In this document: positions 18,802 through 26,638 of the stretch, piece by piece
Position numbering within the stretch: the stretch's first letter is position 1
Layout of the letters: every line of letters begins with the position of its first letter
Assembly (NCBI GenBank): GCA_017744315.1
Contig: JAGIBN010000004.1
Location: 186,001-250,000 of the forward strand
Length of the DNA stretch: 64,000 nt
Direction: 5' to 3'
Source: Porphyrobacter sp.
Lineage (GTDB): Bacteria; Pseudomonadota; Alphaproteobacteria; Sphingomonadales; Sphingomonadaceae
The notes under the pieces: generated by a model
What the model was told of the DNA's origin: nothing
What the model saw: only the letters and a program-made list of their open reading frames with translations
Database searches by the model: none
Position numbers and translations under genes: made by a program

Positions 18802-19365
18802 TCAGCCCAGTATGCCTCGTGCATCGAGCGCCGTCACCAGTGCAGCGGCGATCAATAGCCCGGCAATCGCAAAACGCACCAGCTTGAGGGGAACCCTGGC
18901 TTCCCATTCCGCGCCAATCGACCACGCGGCCGTCAGCACGCCAGCGCTGCCGAGCGCCCCTCCGGCCGCAGCAAGTGCAGGCGTTCCGGTCGCAGCGGCC
19001 AGAGCAAAGACCAGGAACCCGGCGGCTCCAGTGACTTGCGCCCCGGTCAGGACCAGCAGGATCGCGCCGAAAGAGCGCGTCGGCTCGCGCGGAACACGGC
19101 CCGGTCCGAGCAAGGCCAGCTCAAGCCCCGCCAGCAGCAGCACGATCGCCACGAGCATCGCCTGAGCCTCAGGGAACAGCTGCGCGGCGAGGCCGGAACC
19201 GAGCCACGCCGCAAGCAAGCAGGCCACAACGCACGCCACCCAACTCGCGACGAGCAGTCCAAGCGCCTGACCAAGCCCGGCCGAAAGTCGCGCCACCCGC
19301 ACCGCCTCACGCCCCCCAAGGGTAGCCGCCGCGGCGGCAAGCAGGGCAAGAAAGAACGACGGCAT
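18802..19365 (-). CDS. Six-helix membrane protein (possibly GDT1/UPF0016-like)
   Basis: 187 residues, about six transmembrane segments in two groups of three, each opened by a hydrophobic stretch. This two-fold layout resembles UPF0016/GDT1 cation exchangers, but the family motif EXGD(K/R)(T/S) is not evident, so the relation is a guess. The start lies upstream of pgl with no gap (its stop abuts the pgl start), so the three minus-strand genes probably form one transcript: membrane protein, pgl, Nudix. Confidence 0.6.
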   Translation of the reverse strand: MPSFFLALLAAAAATLGGREAVRVARLSAGLGQALGLLVASWVACVVACLLAAWLGSGLAAQLFPEAQAMLVAIVLLLAGLELALLGPGRVPREPTRSFGAILLVLTGAQVTGAAGFLVFALAAATGTPALAAAGGALGSAGVLTAAWSIGAEWEARVPLKLVRFAIAGLLIAAALVTALDARGILG

Positions 19366-19520
19366 TTTTTAGGGACCCCCTCAGGCGCGGGACTTTAAGC
19401 GCATCCCGTTAGCGAACGGAAGTCCTGCAGAGAGGGATGTCTGGTTTCGATTGGGACGCCGAAGGGCTGGGACCGCATTGGGTGATAAGCGGACATTGCG
19501 AATAGAGCAGTTGGTAGAAA

Positions 19521-19538
19521 TGTAAGGTTGACCTGACG
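19521..19538. promoter_or_regulatory. Operator copy 1 for the XRE regulator (inferred)
   Basis: The 18-base sequence TGTAAGGTTGACCTGACG is an imperfect palindrome (TGTAAGGT against ACCTgACg). A second copy starts 27 bases downstream. Both precede the membrane-protein/XRE operon, so autoregulation by the XRE protein is likely. Confidence 0.6.
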
Positions 19539-19547
19539 TGCAAAGCA

Positions 19548-19565
19548 TGTAAGGCTAACATTACA
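19548..19565. promoter_or_regulatory. Operator copy 2 for the XRE regulator (inferred)
   Basis: TGTAAGGCTAACATTACA, an almost perfect palindrome, shares TGTAAGG and the outer arms with copy 1. It ends two bases before the GGAGG ribosome binding site of the first gene, so bound repressor could block transcription start. Confidence 0.6.
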
Positions 19566-19576
19566 TGGAGGATGAG

Positions 19577-19963
19577 ATGTTCTCAGACGCTGCCAATCGT
19601 CGATATACTCTTTGGACGGCCGCCTGCTGGGCGTTGTTCCTCGGTCTAACCGCGACGGCATCCAACCTCGGCCCGGCTAACTTCGGCTCAGTCCCGGGTT
19701 CGGTTTTAGCATTGGCAATCGCGGTGCCAGTAGGGGTTCACGTCGTGGCCACTCTCAAGCTTATCAACAGCGGCGATGAGTTTGCCAGAGCGATCACCTC
19801 TAAGCGCTTCATCGTCGCGTGGGGTATAAGCACTGCGGCATTTTGCATGTGGGGGTTTTTGGAACAGTACGCGGCGACACCCCCCGCGCCAGCGTGGGCA
19901 ATCTATCCTCTGTTCTGGCTTGCATTCGCGTTTGTATCGATGTTCGTCCATTCAAGTCGTTAA
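19577..19963 (+). CDS. Four-helix membrane protein paired with an XRE regulator
   Basis: 128 residues with about four transmembrane segments (near residues 10-28, 39-58, 79-97 and 104-123). The start at 19577 is chosen because GGAGG lies five bases upstream; an in-frame ATG at 19565 would overlap that ribosome binding site and the operator. The stop overlaps the following regulator start (TAATG). Such small membrane-protein/XRE pairs are known in many bacteria, but the function of this one is unknown. Codon use is less GC-biased than its neighbours, suggesting horizontal arrival. Confidence 0.75.
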   Translation: MFSDAANRRYTLWTAACWALFLGLTATASNLGPANFGSVPGSVLALAIAVPVGVHVVATLKLINSGDEFARAITSKRFIVAWGISTAAFCMWGFLEQYAATPPAPAWAIYPLFWLAFAFVSMFVHSSR

Positions 19964-20169
19964 TGGAAAATTTTCTTCGGGACTTACGGACGGCACGCGG
20001 CTGGACCCAAGAAGACATCGGGAAGAACGTCGGTGTCTCCCGGCAGGCGATCATCGCGATTGAGACAGGCAAGCATGATCCCTCTCTCGACCTTGCATAC
20101 CGGCTAGCGGCGCAGTTTGGTAAGCCCGTCGAAGCCGTGTTTCCGAACCGTCACTCCCCTTGCGAATAG
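19963..20169 (+). CDS. XRE-family HTH regulator (68 aa)
   Basis: A minimal Cro/CI-type protein: the HTH covers residues 4-58 with RTARGWTQEDIGKNVGVSRQ as the start of the DNA-binding helices and AIETGKHDPSLDLAYRLA after it. The C-terminus ends PVEAVFPNRH, typical of the short YozG/HTH_3 regulators that partner small membrane proteins. It is translationally coupled to the upstream gene through TAATG. The two palindromes at 19521-19565 are its probable binding sites. Confidence 0.88.
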   Translation: MENFLRDLRTARGWTQEDIGKNVGVSRQAIIAIETGKHDPSLDLAYRLAAQFGKPVEAVFPNRHSPCE

Positions 20170-20283
20170 CCTCATCGGGAAGAGCGTGACCGCAATGGGT
20201 CGGAAGAAGTCTGTCTGCAATCCGCAATCACGCGCGGGAAGCGCTCATAGGCTGAGGGCCATCATGCCGCGCACCCGTTAGCT

Positions 20284-20847
20284 TCAATGAAATTCTGGCC
20301 GGCGGAGCAGTGGCGCAACACGCAGTGTCATCCAGCGCTGCAGCATCACCGGATAGAAATGCAGGATGATGCCCGGCAGCAGAAGCCAAAGTGCTCCGGC
20401 TACGTATCCCGTGGCGAGCGCGAGCATGGCCAGCGCCGCGTGGGGAACAAAGGCGATCGCGTGAGCGCCTTCCGCCGCGTGAATGTTTTCCAGCAGGCGA
20501 GGCAGGGTAGTCTTCGTAATCTTCAGCTGCCGCATCGGAAGAGCCACGGTGCGGTTCCATCCAGAATGGTCAAGTAGCCAGCCAAACACCGGGACGCCCA
20601 ACAGAAGGTGCAATTGGCGCTCCCATTGCGGGACATGATACCATCGAGCCGGAACACGCAGAGCCAGCGGGATGGCCGCGAGCCCGAGATTGGCGGTGGA
20701 ACCAGTAACCGTCAGCGCAACGAGCGGATTGTTCGGCCCCAGGATTAGCCACATCACTGCGGCCACTACTCCGAGGGACAAGCACGTGTTGCGGGCAGCC
20801 AACATGTCGACTGGTTTGCCCTGACTGTTCGATGGCTCAGCGGCCAC
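20284..20847 (-). CDS. Membrane protein resembling glycosyl-diaponeurosporenoate acyltransferase (CrtO-like)
   Basis: About 187 residues with four hydrophobic segments. The C-terminal part has the pattern E-x5-H-x(I/A)-x-(V)P followed by YPVMLQRWMTLRVAPLL, similar to the (N/Y)xPIMVQRYNRPRL end of staphylococcal CrtO acyltransferases, which esterify glycosylated carotenoids. That similarity is from memory. The start is uncertain: GTG at 20847 follows GGGGGGAGAGG, ATG at 20805 is an alternative, and the extension to 20991 looks like non-coding sequence. Confidence 0.5.
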   Translation of the reverse strand: MAAEPSNSQGKPVDMLAARNTCLSLGVVAAVMWLILGPNNPLVALTVTGSTANLGLAAIPLALRVPARWYHVPQWERQLHLLLGVPVFGWLLDHSGWNRTVALPMRQLKITKTTLPRLLENIHAAEGAHAIAFVPHAALAMLALATGYVAGALWLLLPGIILHFYPVMLQRWMTLRVAPLLRRPEFH

Positions 20848-20969
20848 GACCTCTCCCCCCGATACGCCAAGGGTGACGCAATCCGGCACCTTCTTCAAGT
20901 TCACGAGGCGATCTCTGGCGCTACGCCAATGTCCGCTATGGGTCGTTAGCGGCCTGTCCGCACATCGCG

Positions 20970-21668
20970 TCAGTGCAACGTAGTCAGCCACTCAGCAATC
21001 ATCGACTGCCCCGCCTCGACCGCCCGTGCCCCATGCCGGTCGTGGTCGTCGCGTAGGCGTTCGACGGTGGTGCCGCTGGCGGTGATGTCTTCCGGCCAGC
21101 TCGAGGTCCAGGCGTGGAAGCGTTCGTCCTTGCCCATCTCGGCGTGGAACTGCAGGCCCAGCGTGTTGGTCCCGCGGCGGAAGGCCTGGTGGCGATAGAG
21201 CTGGCTGGAGGCGAGCAGTTCGGCGCCCTCGGGCAATTCGAAGGAATCGCTGTGCCAGTGCAGCAGCGGCACTCCGTCGAGATGACGCAGCGGCGCGGCG
21301 GCGGGGGCCGAGGCCACCTCCACTTGGTGGAAGCCCACTTCGCTCACCGGCCCGCGATAGACCCGCGCTCCCAGTGCGGCGGCGATCATCTGCGCGCCGA
21401 AGCACACACCGAGCGTCGGCCGGTCGAGTTCCAGCCGCAGCGCCAGGCGCCGCAGCTGGCAGCGGATCCAGGGATAGCGGTCTTGCTCGTAGACGCCCAT
21501 GGGGCCGCCCATCATGATCAGCAGATCGGGCTCGCGCAGGTCGAGCGTCGAGAAGGCGGGATCGGCCACGTCGATCCGGTCCAGATGATAGCCCGCCGCC
21601 TCGATGGGTTCCCGGTAACCGGCGATCCCTTCGTGCGGCACGTGTCGAATGATCAACCCGGTCTTCAA
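20970..21668 (-). CDS. Class I glutamine amidotransferase (GuaA-like, stand-alone)
   Basis: 232-residue GATase domain protein. The nucleophile Cys89 is in LGVCFGAQMIAAALGARVYRG, the catalytic His in LGLQFHAEMGKDERF, with GGPMGVYEQDRYPWI near residue 55. No synthetase domain is attached, so it belongs to the stand-alone group used for gamma-glutamyl cleavage or unknown transfers. The start is a TTG preceded by GGAG at nine bases. No partner gene is adjacent. Confidence 0.88.
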   Translation of the reverse strand: MKTGLIIRHVPHEGIAGYREPIEAAGYHLDRIDVADPAFSTLDLREPDLLIMMGGPMGVYEQDRYPWIRCQLRRLALRLELDRPTLGVCFGAQMIAAALGARVYRGPVSEVGFHQVEVASAPAAAPLRHLDGVPLLHWHSDSFELPEGAELLASSQLYRHQAFRRGTNTLGLQFHAEMGKDERFHAWTSSWPEDITASGTTVERLRDDHDRHGARAVEAGQSMIAEWLTTLH

Positions 21669-21852
21669 CTTGGTCTGCTCCAGTCCGACCCCGCAACCTG
21701 TGGGCGCAACTACCGGCAGGCGGCGGCCGCTTTCCCGAAGCGCAGGTTGCCGGGAGCAAGGCGAGGAGGAATTCAGTCACCTCACATTCTCAAGTTATTT
21801 GATTGACAATGAGGGGTCAACGTCCGGACGGGATAGACTTGCTTTAGGCGTC

Positions 21853-22881
21853 TCAAGACTGGGAGCGCGCGTCCCGTTCCTCTTCGCCGACCGTGGTTTC
21901 GAGGGCAACGGCCACGCCCCAGGACACCGCATGGAACACCAGCTGCAGGGCCCCCTGCGCGGCCATTAACGCGGCGACCGAGACCGAAGCGCCCTCCGTC
22001 AGGCTGACTGCCAGGGCGGCGAACAGGATCTCCTTGTTGGGGATCGGCATGCGCATGATCACCATGCGCAGGGCCCCGAGCAGGAACCAGTTCTGGAAGC
22101 TGATCCCGGGAAGCGCCACGGCCCAGCTGCCGACCAGCAGCGCCTGGACGGCGACGACGCGGAACAAGTGCCAGCGGAAGGCGAAGAGATTCTCCTTCAC
22201 CGGCAGGCTCATGACCCGATTCCGGAACGCGACGATCCCGAGGTTCAGGAGGATCATCCCTGCGAAACTCCACGTCAGGATACGCAGCGTCCGAGGGTCG
22301 AGAGCAGCGCTCAGGATCGAGGCGCCATCCATCGTCAGCGTCAGCAGCAGCAGGACCAGCGTCGCGAAGTTCCCGGCGAGGCCCGAAGTGATCGCCATGT
22401 CCTTGACCGCGGCGAATGGGTTCACCGCGGGATCGATGCCGGGGCCGTCACCGCGGCCGAAGATCTTCTGCTTGGGCCCCTTGGGATCGAACTGGATACC
22501 CATCCGCCGCGCCGCCCAGACGAGCAGGTAGGTATGGCCAGAGTAACTGAAGAGCGCGTCGTTCATCACCCGCATCCGCAGGAACACGCCCAGCGCGCGC
22601 CAGCCGAACTTCCACCAGTGCCGGTAGATGAACCACTCCATGAACGGTTGCAGCAGATAGGAACCCACGAACAGCAGCCAGAACAGCGCGGAGGCGGGGA
22701 CGACCGCCACGACCTCATGCCAGCCCACTTGCGCGATCGCGCGGGCGAGCAACATCAGGATGAAGATCGAAAGCAGAGCGTTGAACGCTTTGCGGATCCG
22801 GGAAGCCAGCGGAGATTCCGCCCAGGCCTGCGCCCGCCCGGCGACATGCATCAGACGGTCGAAGAGCCGGCTGTCAGTCAC
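21853..22881 (-). CDS. Polytopic membrane protein of unknown function
   Basis: 342 residues with about eight predicted transmembrane segments and a central soluble loop (PKGPKQKIFGRGDGPGIDPA, about residues 138-157). Long, Arg-flanked amphipathic segments alternate with helices (WFIYRHWWKFGWRALGVFLRMRV). I do not recognise the family; a distant relation to LPG synthase-type (UPF0104) flippase domains is possible. It is a single gene with GC-rich codons, and tRNA-Gly follows beyond its start on the same strand. Confidence 0.7.
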   Translation of the reverse strand: MTDSRLFDRLMHVAGRAQAWAESPLASRIRKAFNALLSIFILMLLARAIAQVGWHEVVAVVPASALFWLLFVGSYLLQPFMEWFIYRHWWKFGWRALGVFLRMRVMNDALFSYSGHTYLLVWAARRMGIQFDPKGPKQKIFGRGDGPGIDPAVNPFAAVKDMAITSGLAGNFATLVLLLLTLTMDGASILSAALDPRTLRILTWSFAGMILLNLGIVAFRNRVMSLPVKENLFAFRWHLFRVVAVQALLVGSWAVALPGISFQNWFLLGALRMVIMRMPIPNKEILFAALAVSLTEGASVSVAALMAAQGALQLVFHAVSWGVAVALETTVGEEERDARSQS

Positions 22882-22938
22882 CTCTGCAAGCTAACGCAGG
22901 TTAGGCTTTCCGCCAAACGCTTACGTGCGGGTCTGGGC

Positions 22939-23012
22939 TGGAGCGGGTGAAGGGAATCGAACCCTCGTCGTAAGCTTGGGAAGCTTCTGCTCTACCATTG
23001 AGCTACACCCGC
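22939..23012 (-). tRNA. tRNA-Gly (anticodon CCC)
   Basis: Minus-strand cloverleaf: acceptor GCGGGTG pairs with CACCCGC, D arm GCTC..GAGC, anticodon loop TTCCCAA giving CCC, T loop TTCGATT. The discriminator T is followed by an encoded CCA at 22939-22941. Confidence 0.95.
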
Positions 23013-23146
23013 AAACACCGACCTTCGCGAGAGCGGTCTCGCCAGCCAAGTGAGTGGTTCACGGTGTGGCATGAAGCCCGCCCGTCAACCGCGCGCCGCT
23101 TGCCACAACGATTTGGCTCGGGTCAACCGGCGATCGCTCGCCGGGG

Positions 23147-23857
23147 TTACAGCTCGATCGTGATTTTGACGTTCTCGACATCGACGCCGGCCGCTGCCGC
23201 TATCTGCTGCTTGGTCGAGCGAATGAGATCATCGAGCCGCTTGACCGCGTTCGGGCCAGCCGAATCCGCCACATCGAACAGCGCGCCGCCTTCGTCCTGA
23301 GGGAGAACCTCCCGTTCCGAAACGTCCAGCGCCCGGGCTAGGGCGAGCAGGTTCCGGCGCCGGGGTGAGACCCGACCGGTTTCCCAGGCCCACAGGCTCG
23401 GAGCGCTCAGACCGGCTCGCTCAGCCAAGGCGGACCGGCTCAGGCCGCGACGGCGGCGCAAGTCCAGCAGGCGGTTTGCCAGCATCTGCCGCGAGCTCGC
23501 GTCATCGGCTTCGTCGAGCGAGGACGATTCTGCCGAAGAGGGATTGCGCAATTGCGCGGCGCTCAAGGCCGCTTTCGAAAGCGGTCGATCCAGACGGCAA
23601 CCCGCAAGCGTTCCGCTGGTCCAGACGACGGTAGCGCCGACCTGCCCGGCTTCGGGCAGTTCGATTTCGATCCGCCGGTTGAGCGAGAGCGCGTCAGCGG
23701 TTTCGATCAGGATGCCGGTGGCCGAGAGATTGTGAACCAATGCGCTCGTCTGGCTGCCGTTTTCGAAAGAGCCGGACACCTCCAGCTTAAGCCGAACGCG
23801 ATGCGCGCCTCGAACTAGAGACGCATCTTGCGGCTCAACAGGAGTGCGAATGGGCAT
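23147..23857 (-). CDS. PilZ domain - XRE HTH fusion regulator
   Basis: 236 residues. The N-terminal PilZ domain (about 15-105) carries both c-di-GMP-binding motifs: RGAHR (RxxxR) and NLSATG ([D/N]xSxxG). An acidic linker (PSSAESSSLDEADDAS) leads to an XRE-type HTH at about 125-185 (RRRRGLSRSALAERAGLSAP). The start at 23857 follows GAGGG; an upstream extension runs into non-coding DNA. The gene is divergent from the fimbrial locus. A transcription factor switched by c-di-GMP that controls the fimbriae is a reasonable inference but unproved. Confidence 0.88.
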   Translation of the reverse strand: MPIRTPVEPQDASLVRGAHRVRLKLEVSGSFENGSQTSALVHNLSATGILIETADALSLNRRIEIELPEAGQVGATVVWTSGTLAGCRLDRPLSKAALSAAQLRNPSSAESSSLDEADDASSRQMLANRLLDLRRRRGLSRSALAERAGLSAPSLWAWETGRVSPRRRNLLALARALDVSEREVLPQDEGGALFDVADSAGPNAVKRLDDLIRSTKQQIAAAAGVDVENVKITIEL

Positions 23858-24332
23858 AACCGAGCCCTCGCAGCGCTTGGTTGATGAATAGTTAATCGGA
23901 CCGCCGCCGCCATGCTTTTTATGAGAGCCCGGCCGCGTCCGTGGTTTCTTCGCGAAGCTACAATGTAGCGCCCAAGAAGTCGAGAGTCCCCACCCTCCCG
24001 CTGACACTCATTAAAGTTATCTGTTTCGTCATTATCTCATTAAGATTCTTAACTTCACTGTCTCGATTCAGGACGAGTAGGCCTGCAGTCCGCCAGCCAA
24101 GGATGGCTCGTTAACCATTCGACTCAGTGCAATTCCTGGATTTTTCGAGGAGGGCAAGCGGGCCACGAACCGCTTCATCTCGGTACAACCCGATTTTGGG
24201 ACTACCCGTCGCAACTTAATGATGTACTAACTTTTTTTCATTGGGGGGATGAGTCGTACGGGCTCTCCCGTAGATGAGTGGTCGCCTGGGGCAGCGCTTG
24301 TGCGGCCCGAGCATTATGGGGTGGAGGGGTCA
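23858..24332. other. Intergenic region between PilZ-HTH gene and fimbrial locus
   Basis: About 475 bases without a credible gene, clearly more AT-rich than the flanks (stretches around 24010-24060 and 24215-24240). It must contain the divergent promoters of the PilZ-HTH gene and of the first fimbrial gene. I could not pick out confident -35/-10 boxes. A short ORF starting at 24249 is only the out-of-family extension of the first fimbrial gene. Confidence 0.6.
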
Positions 24333-24857
24333 GTGCGGTTCCTGCTGATAGCGCTTGTCGCGACGGCGTTTGCGACGCCTGCAAGCGCGGATGACTTCCA
24401 GAACGTGCGGTCGCTCGACGTCGCAGTAAACGGTTCGATCCGTGAGCATTGCGCGATGGGCAGCGTGGCCGACATGGACTTCGGCAACCTCGAACACCGC
24501 AGCCTCGGATTTCAGACCCAGGTCGCTCTCGACTGCAATGTTCCCTTCACGATGACGATCAAGGGTGCGCGGGGTGCTCTCACGCATACCACAATGCCCA
24601 ACGGACAGGGTCCGTTCGGCGGTGCGCTGCCCTACTCGCTCGCGGTGCAGATGCCGGTCCGGTATCCCGCGACGCAGATCGTCAGCAAGACTTTCGGCAG
24701 CCAGCAGCTTCAGGCCGGCGGCGTCCTTTCCAGCAACGGCGGCATCGCCACGGACGGAATGGTCCTGGCAGTCCAGCTCGGCATGCCTTCGGGCGAGGCC
24801 GGACTGCTCGCCGGTGACTACGCGGAGACGATTACGATCACAGTCTCTCCGATCTGA
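24333..24857 (+). CDS. Spore-coat-U-like (SCPU) fimbrial subunit
   Basis: 174-residue exported protein with signal peptide (MRFLLIALVATAFATPASA). The mature chain has the immunoglobulin-like pattern of SCPU/sigma-fimbria subunits: SIREHCAMGSVADMDFGNL with a conserved Cys, VALDCNVPFTMTI with the second Cys, and the C-terminal strand GDYAETITITVSP. The GTG start at 24333 is chosen for GGAGGGG just upstream and for opening the signal peptide. First gene of the fimbrial cluster; likely a minor or adaptor subunit. Confidence 0.82.
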   Translation: MRFLLIALVATAFATPASADDFQNVRSLDVAVNGSIREHCAMGSVADMDFGNLEHRSLGFQTQVALDCNVPFTMTIKGARGALTHTTMPNGQGPFGGALPYSLAVQMPVRYPATQIVSKTFGSQQLQAGGVLSSNGGIATDGMVLAVQLGMPSGEAGLLAGDYAETITITVSPI

Positions 24858-25005
24858 CGGAAATCTCGAATTCGGTCGCGGATCCATCCGCGGACGTAAG
24901 CCGGGGGAGTAGGCACCGCTGCTCTCCAGGTCCCCACTACTTCGGTGCAGATATCCCGCCGTTACCCTCTCTAGCGGGTGCGGCAACAACAGAGGAAAGT
25001 AAGCT

Positions 25006-25734
25006 ATGAAGACGATCCTTAGCGGCGCTGTTGCCGCCATCGCCCTTATCGCCGTTCCGGCTGCCGCGCAGACTTCGGAAGTTCACTACTCGACCGGCGT
25101 GACCAACCCCGGCGTTCTCGGAACCATTGCTTCGGAAGTCGCTCTCGGCCTGGGCATCGGTTCGCGTTACACCGCTTTCGCCGGCGCTCTCGGTGACACC
25201 GCCACCGCCGCCAACCGCGTCGACGTTGTCTTCACCCTCAAGGGTTCGGTCAACAAGGACTGCTCGTTCTACGCTGGCAACAACAGCAACGCCCGCAACA
25301 TCGACTTCGGCGTGATCGGCATCCAGACCGGTGACAACGTCAACGTTCAGTCGGCCTTCGAAATGGTCGGCCCGGCCGTTGCGGACATCGACACCCTGAC
25401 CGCTGGTTGCAACACCAACAACGTCGTCGAAATCAACAAGAACGACATCCGCGGCCTCGTGAACAACAACCCGGGTGGTTATGACACCAACCAGTTCCAG
25501 GCGAACATCCCCTACAGCGTCGAAGCTAAGTGGACGGGTGTTGCTCTGAACGCGCAGACCACCGGTTCGCCGCAGTCGCTGAGCGTCAACACCTCCTCGA
25601 ACGCTGCCCAGAAGCAGCAGGGTGCATGGCGTTCGAACATGGCGATCGACATTGTCGCTCCGGCCGTGACGAACAAGGGCCTGGTGGCCGGTAACTACGA
25701 AGGTCAGACCACGATCACGCTGCGCGCGATCTAA
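25006..25734 (+). CDS. Probable major fimbrial subunit
   Basis: 242-residue exported protein with a signal peptide ending AAAQ. The mature part is Asn/Thr/Gly/Val-rich, with two cysteines (KDCSFYAG and TAGCNTNN) and a C-terminal strand GNYEGQTTITLRAI matching the closing strand of the neighbouring SCPU subunit. Codon use is strongly optimised (almost only AAC, GTC/GTT, CTG/CTC, CGT/CGC, GGT/GGC), and AGAGGAAA sits just upstream of ATG, both pointing to very high expression. A hairpin follows the gene. Major pilin is an inference from these traits and position. Confidence 0.75.
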   Translation: MKTILSGAVAAIALIAVPAAAQTSEVHYSTGVTNPGVLGTIASEVALGLGIGSRYTAFAGALGDTATAANRVDVVFTLKGSVNKDCSFYAGNNSNARNIDFGVIGIQTGDNVNVQSAFEMVGPAVADIDTLTAGCNTNNVVEINKNDIRGLVNNNPGGYDTNQFQANIPYSVEAKWTGVALNAQTTGSPQSLSVNTSSNAAQKQQGAWRSNMAIDIVAPAVTNKGLVAGNYEGQTTITLRAI

Positions 25735-25753
25735 GGTTCAGCCTTAAGTTCGA

Positions 25754-25787
25754 AAGGAAGGGGAAAGAGCAATCTTTCCCCTTTCTT
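25754..25787 (+). terminator. Attenuator-like hairpin between major subunit and chaperone genes
   Basis: A perfect 11-bp stem (arm AAGGGGAAAGA, loop GCAA) extends to about 15 pairs with one G-T wobble, followed by only a short pyrimidine run. It lies 20 bases after the major-subunit stop and 47 bases before the chaperone start, so it can act as a partial terminator or 3' mRNA stabiliser that raises subunit over chaperone/usher levels. Confidence 0.75.
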
Positions 25788-25834
25788 CACGAACGCATTC
25801 TAATTTGCCGTCATTGGGTAGTGGGCAGGATACC

Positions 25835-26638
25835 ATGACAGTGTTGAAGTTGTTGAAGAGCCGCGCGTGCGCGCTCGCGGCGGCGCTTGCGGCTTTTGCC
25901 GCCTTGAGCTCACCAGCCGCGGCCATGCGTGTTTCGCCGATGGTCGTCGAAATGGAAACGCGCGGCAGCGATGCCATTGCGCGCGTGGAAGTCCAGAACA
26001 TCAACCAGGGCAACCTGGCGTTCGAGACCCGCGTCTTCCTCATGAACATCGACGAGGACGGAAACATCGTCGAGACACCTGCCGACGACAAGTTCCTGAT
26101 CTTCCCGCCGCAAGGCGTTCTGCCCGCGGGCGGCCGCCAGGTCATTCGCCTGCAGTGGGTCGGTGAGCCCGACCTCGCAGCCTCGCAGGCCTATTATGTC
26201 TCGGTGCAGCAGCTGCCGGTGTCGTTCGAACCGAACTCGACCGAAGGCGTCGCAGCGCAAGTGCAGCTGCTCTACAACATGCGCGCCCTGGTCGTGGTCG
26301 CTCCTCCGGGTGCCAAGCCGAATGTCAGCCCGACCTCGGTCCACCAGCTCAACTACCAGCCCCCTGCCGCGCCGGGCACCGACGCCCTGCCGCCGCTGCA
26401 GGATGGCGTCGAGATCACGCTGAAGAACGAAGGCCGCCGTCACGCGATGATGTCGAACTTCGGCTGGCGCCTGGAAGGCCTGGACACCAAAGGCCAGCCC
26501 CTCCGCGTCGAAATCTCGCCTGAGGAACTCAACCAGGCCGTTGGCACCGGCTACGTGCCGGCGCTGGGCGAGCGCACTTTCCGAGTCCCTGTCCCCGGCT
26601 TCGGCCAAGGCCCGATCACGCTGACGTTCATCCAGTGA
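25835..26638 (+). CDS. Periplasmic fimbrial chaperone (PapD-like)
   Basis: 267-residue exported chaperone that should deliver subunits to the usher. After a signal peptide ending SPAAA, MRVSPMVVEMETRGSDAIARVEV opens the first Ig domain. FLIFPPQGVLPAGGRQVIRLQWVG is the family G1-strand region, with VLPAGGRQVIRLQ aligning with the conserved PapD pattern. The second domain holds EITLKNEGRRHAMMSNF. The start at 25835 opens the signal peptide; an upstream start would add ten poorly conserved residues. The stop overlaps the usher GTG start. Confidence 0.88.
   Translation: MTVLKLLKSRACALAAALAAFAALSSPAAAMRVSPMVVEMETRGSDAIARVEVQNINQGNLAFETRVFLMNIDEDGNIVETPADDKFLIFPPQGVLPAGGRQVIRLQWVGEPDLAASQAYYVSVQQLPVSFEPNSTEGVAAQVQLLYNMRALVVVAPPGAKPNVSPTSVHQLNYQPPAAPGTDALPPLQDGVEITLKNEGRRHAMMSNFGWRLEGLDTKGQPLRVEISPEELNQAVGTGYVPALGERTFRVPVPGFGQGPITLTFIQ

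Noticed and set aside
19395..19661. 88-codon minus-strand frame
   Set aside because: Spans the promoter and twin operators of the XRE module; no ribosome binding site or family features.
20848..20991. Longer start of the acyltransferase-like gene
   Set aside because: The extra residues are non-hydrophobic, overlap the amidotransferase gene end and a repeated intergenic motif, and the internal GTG has a better ribosome binding site.
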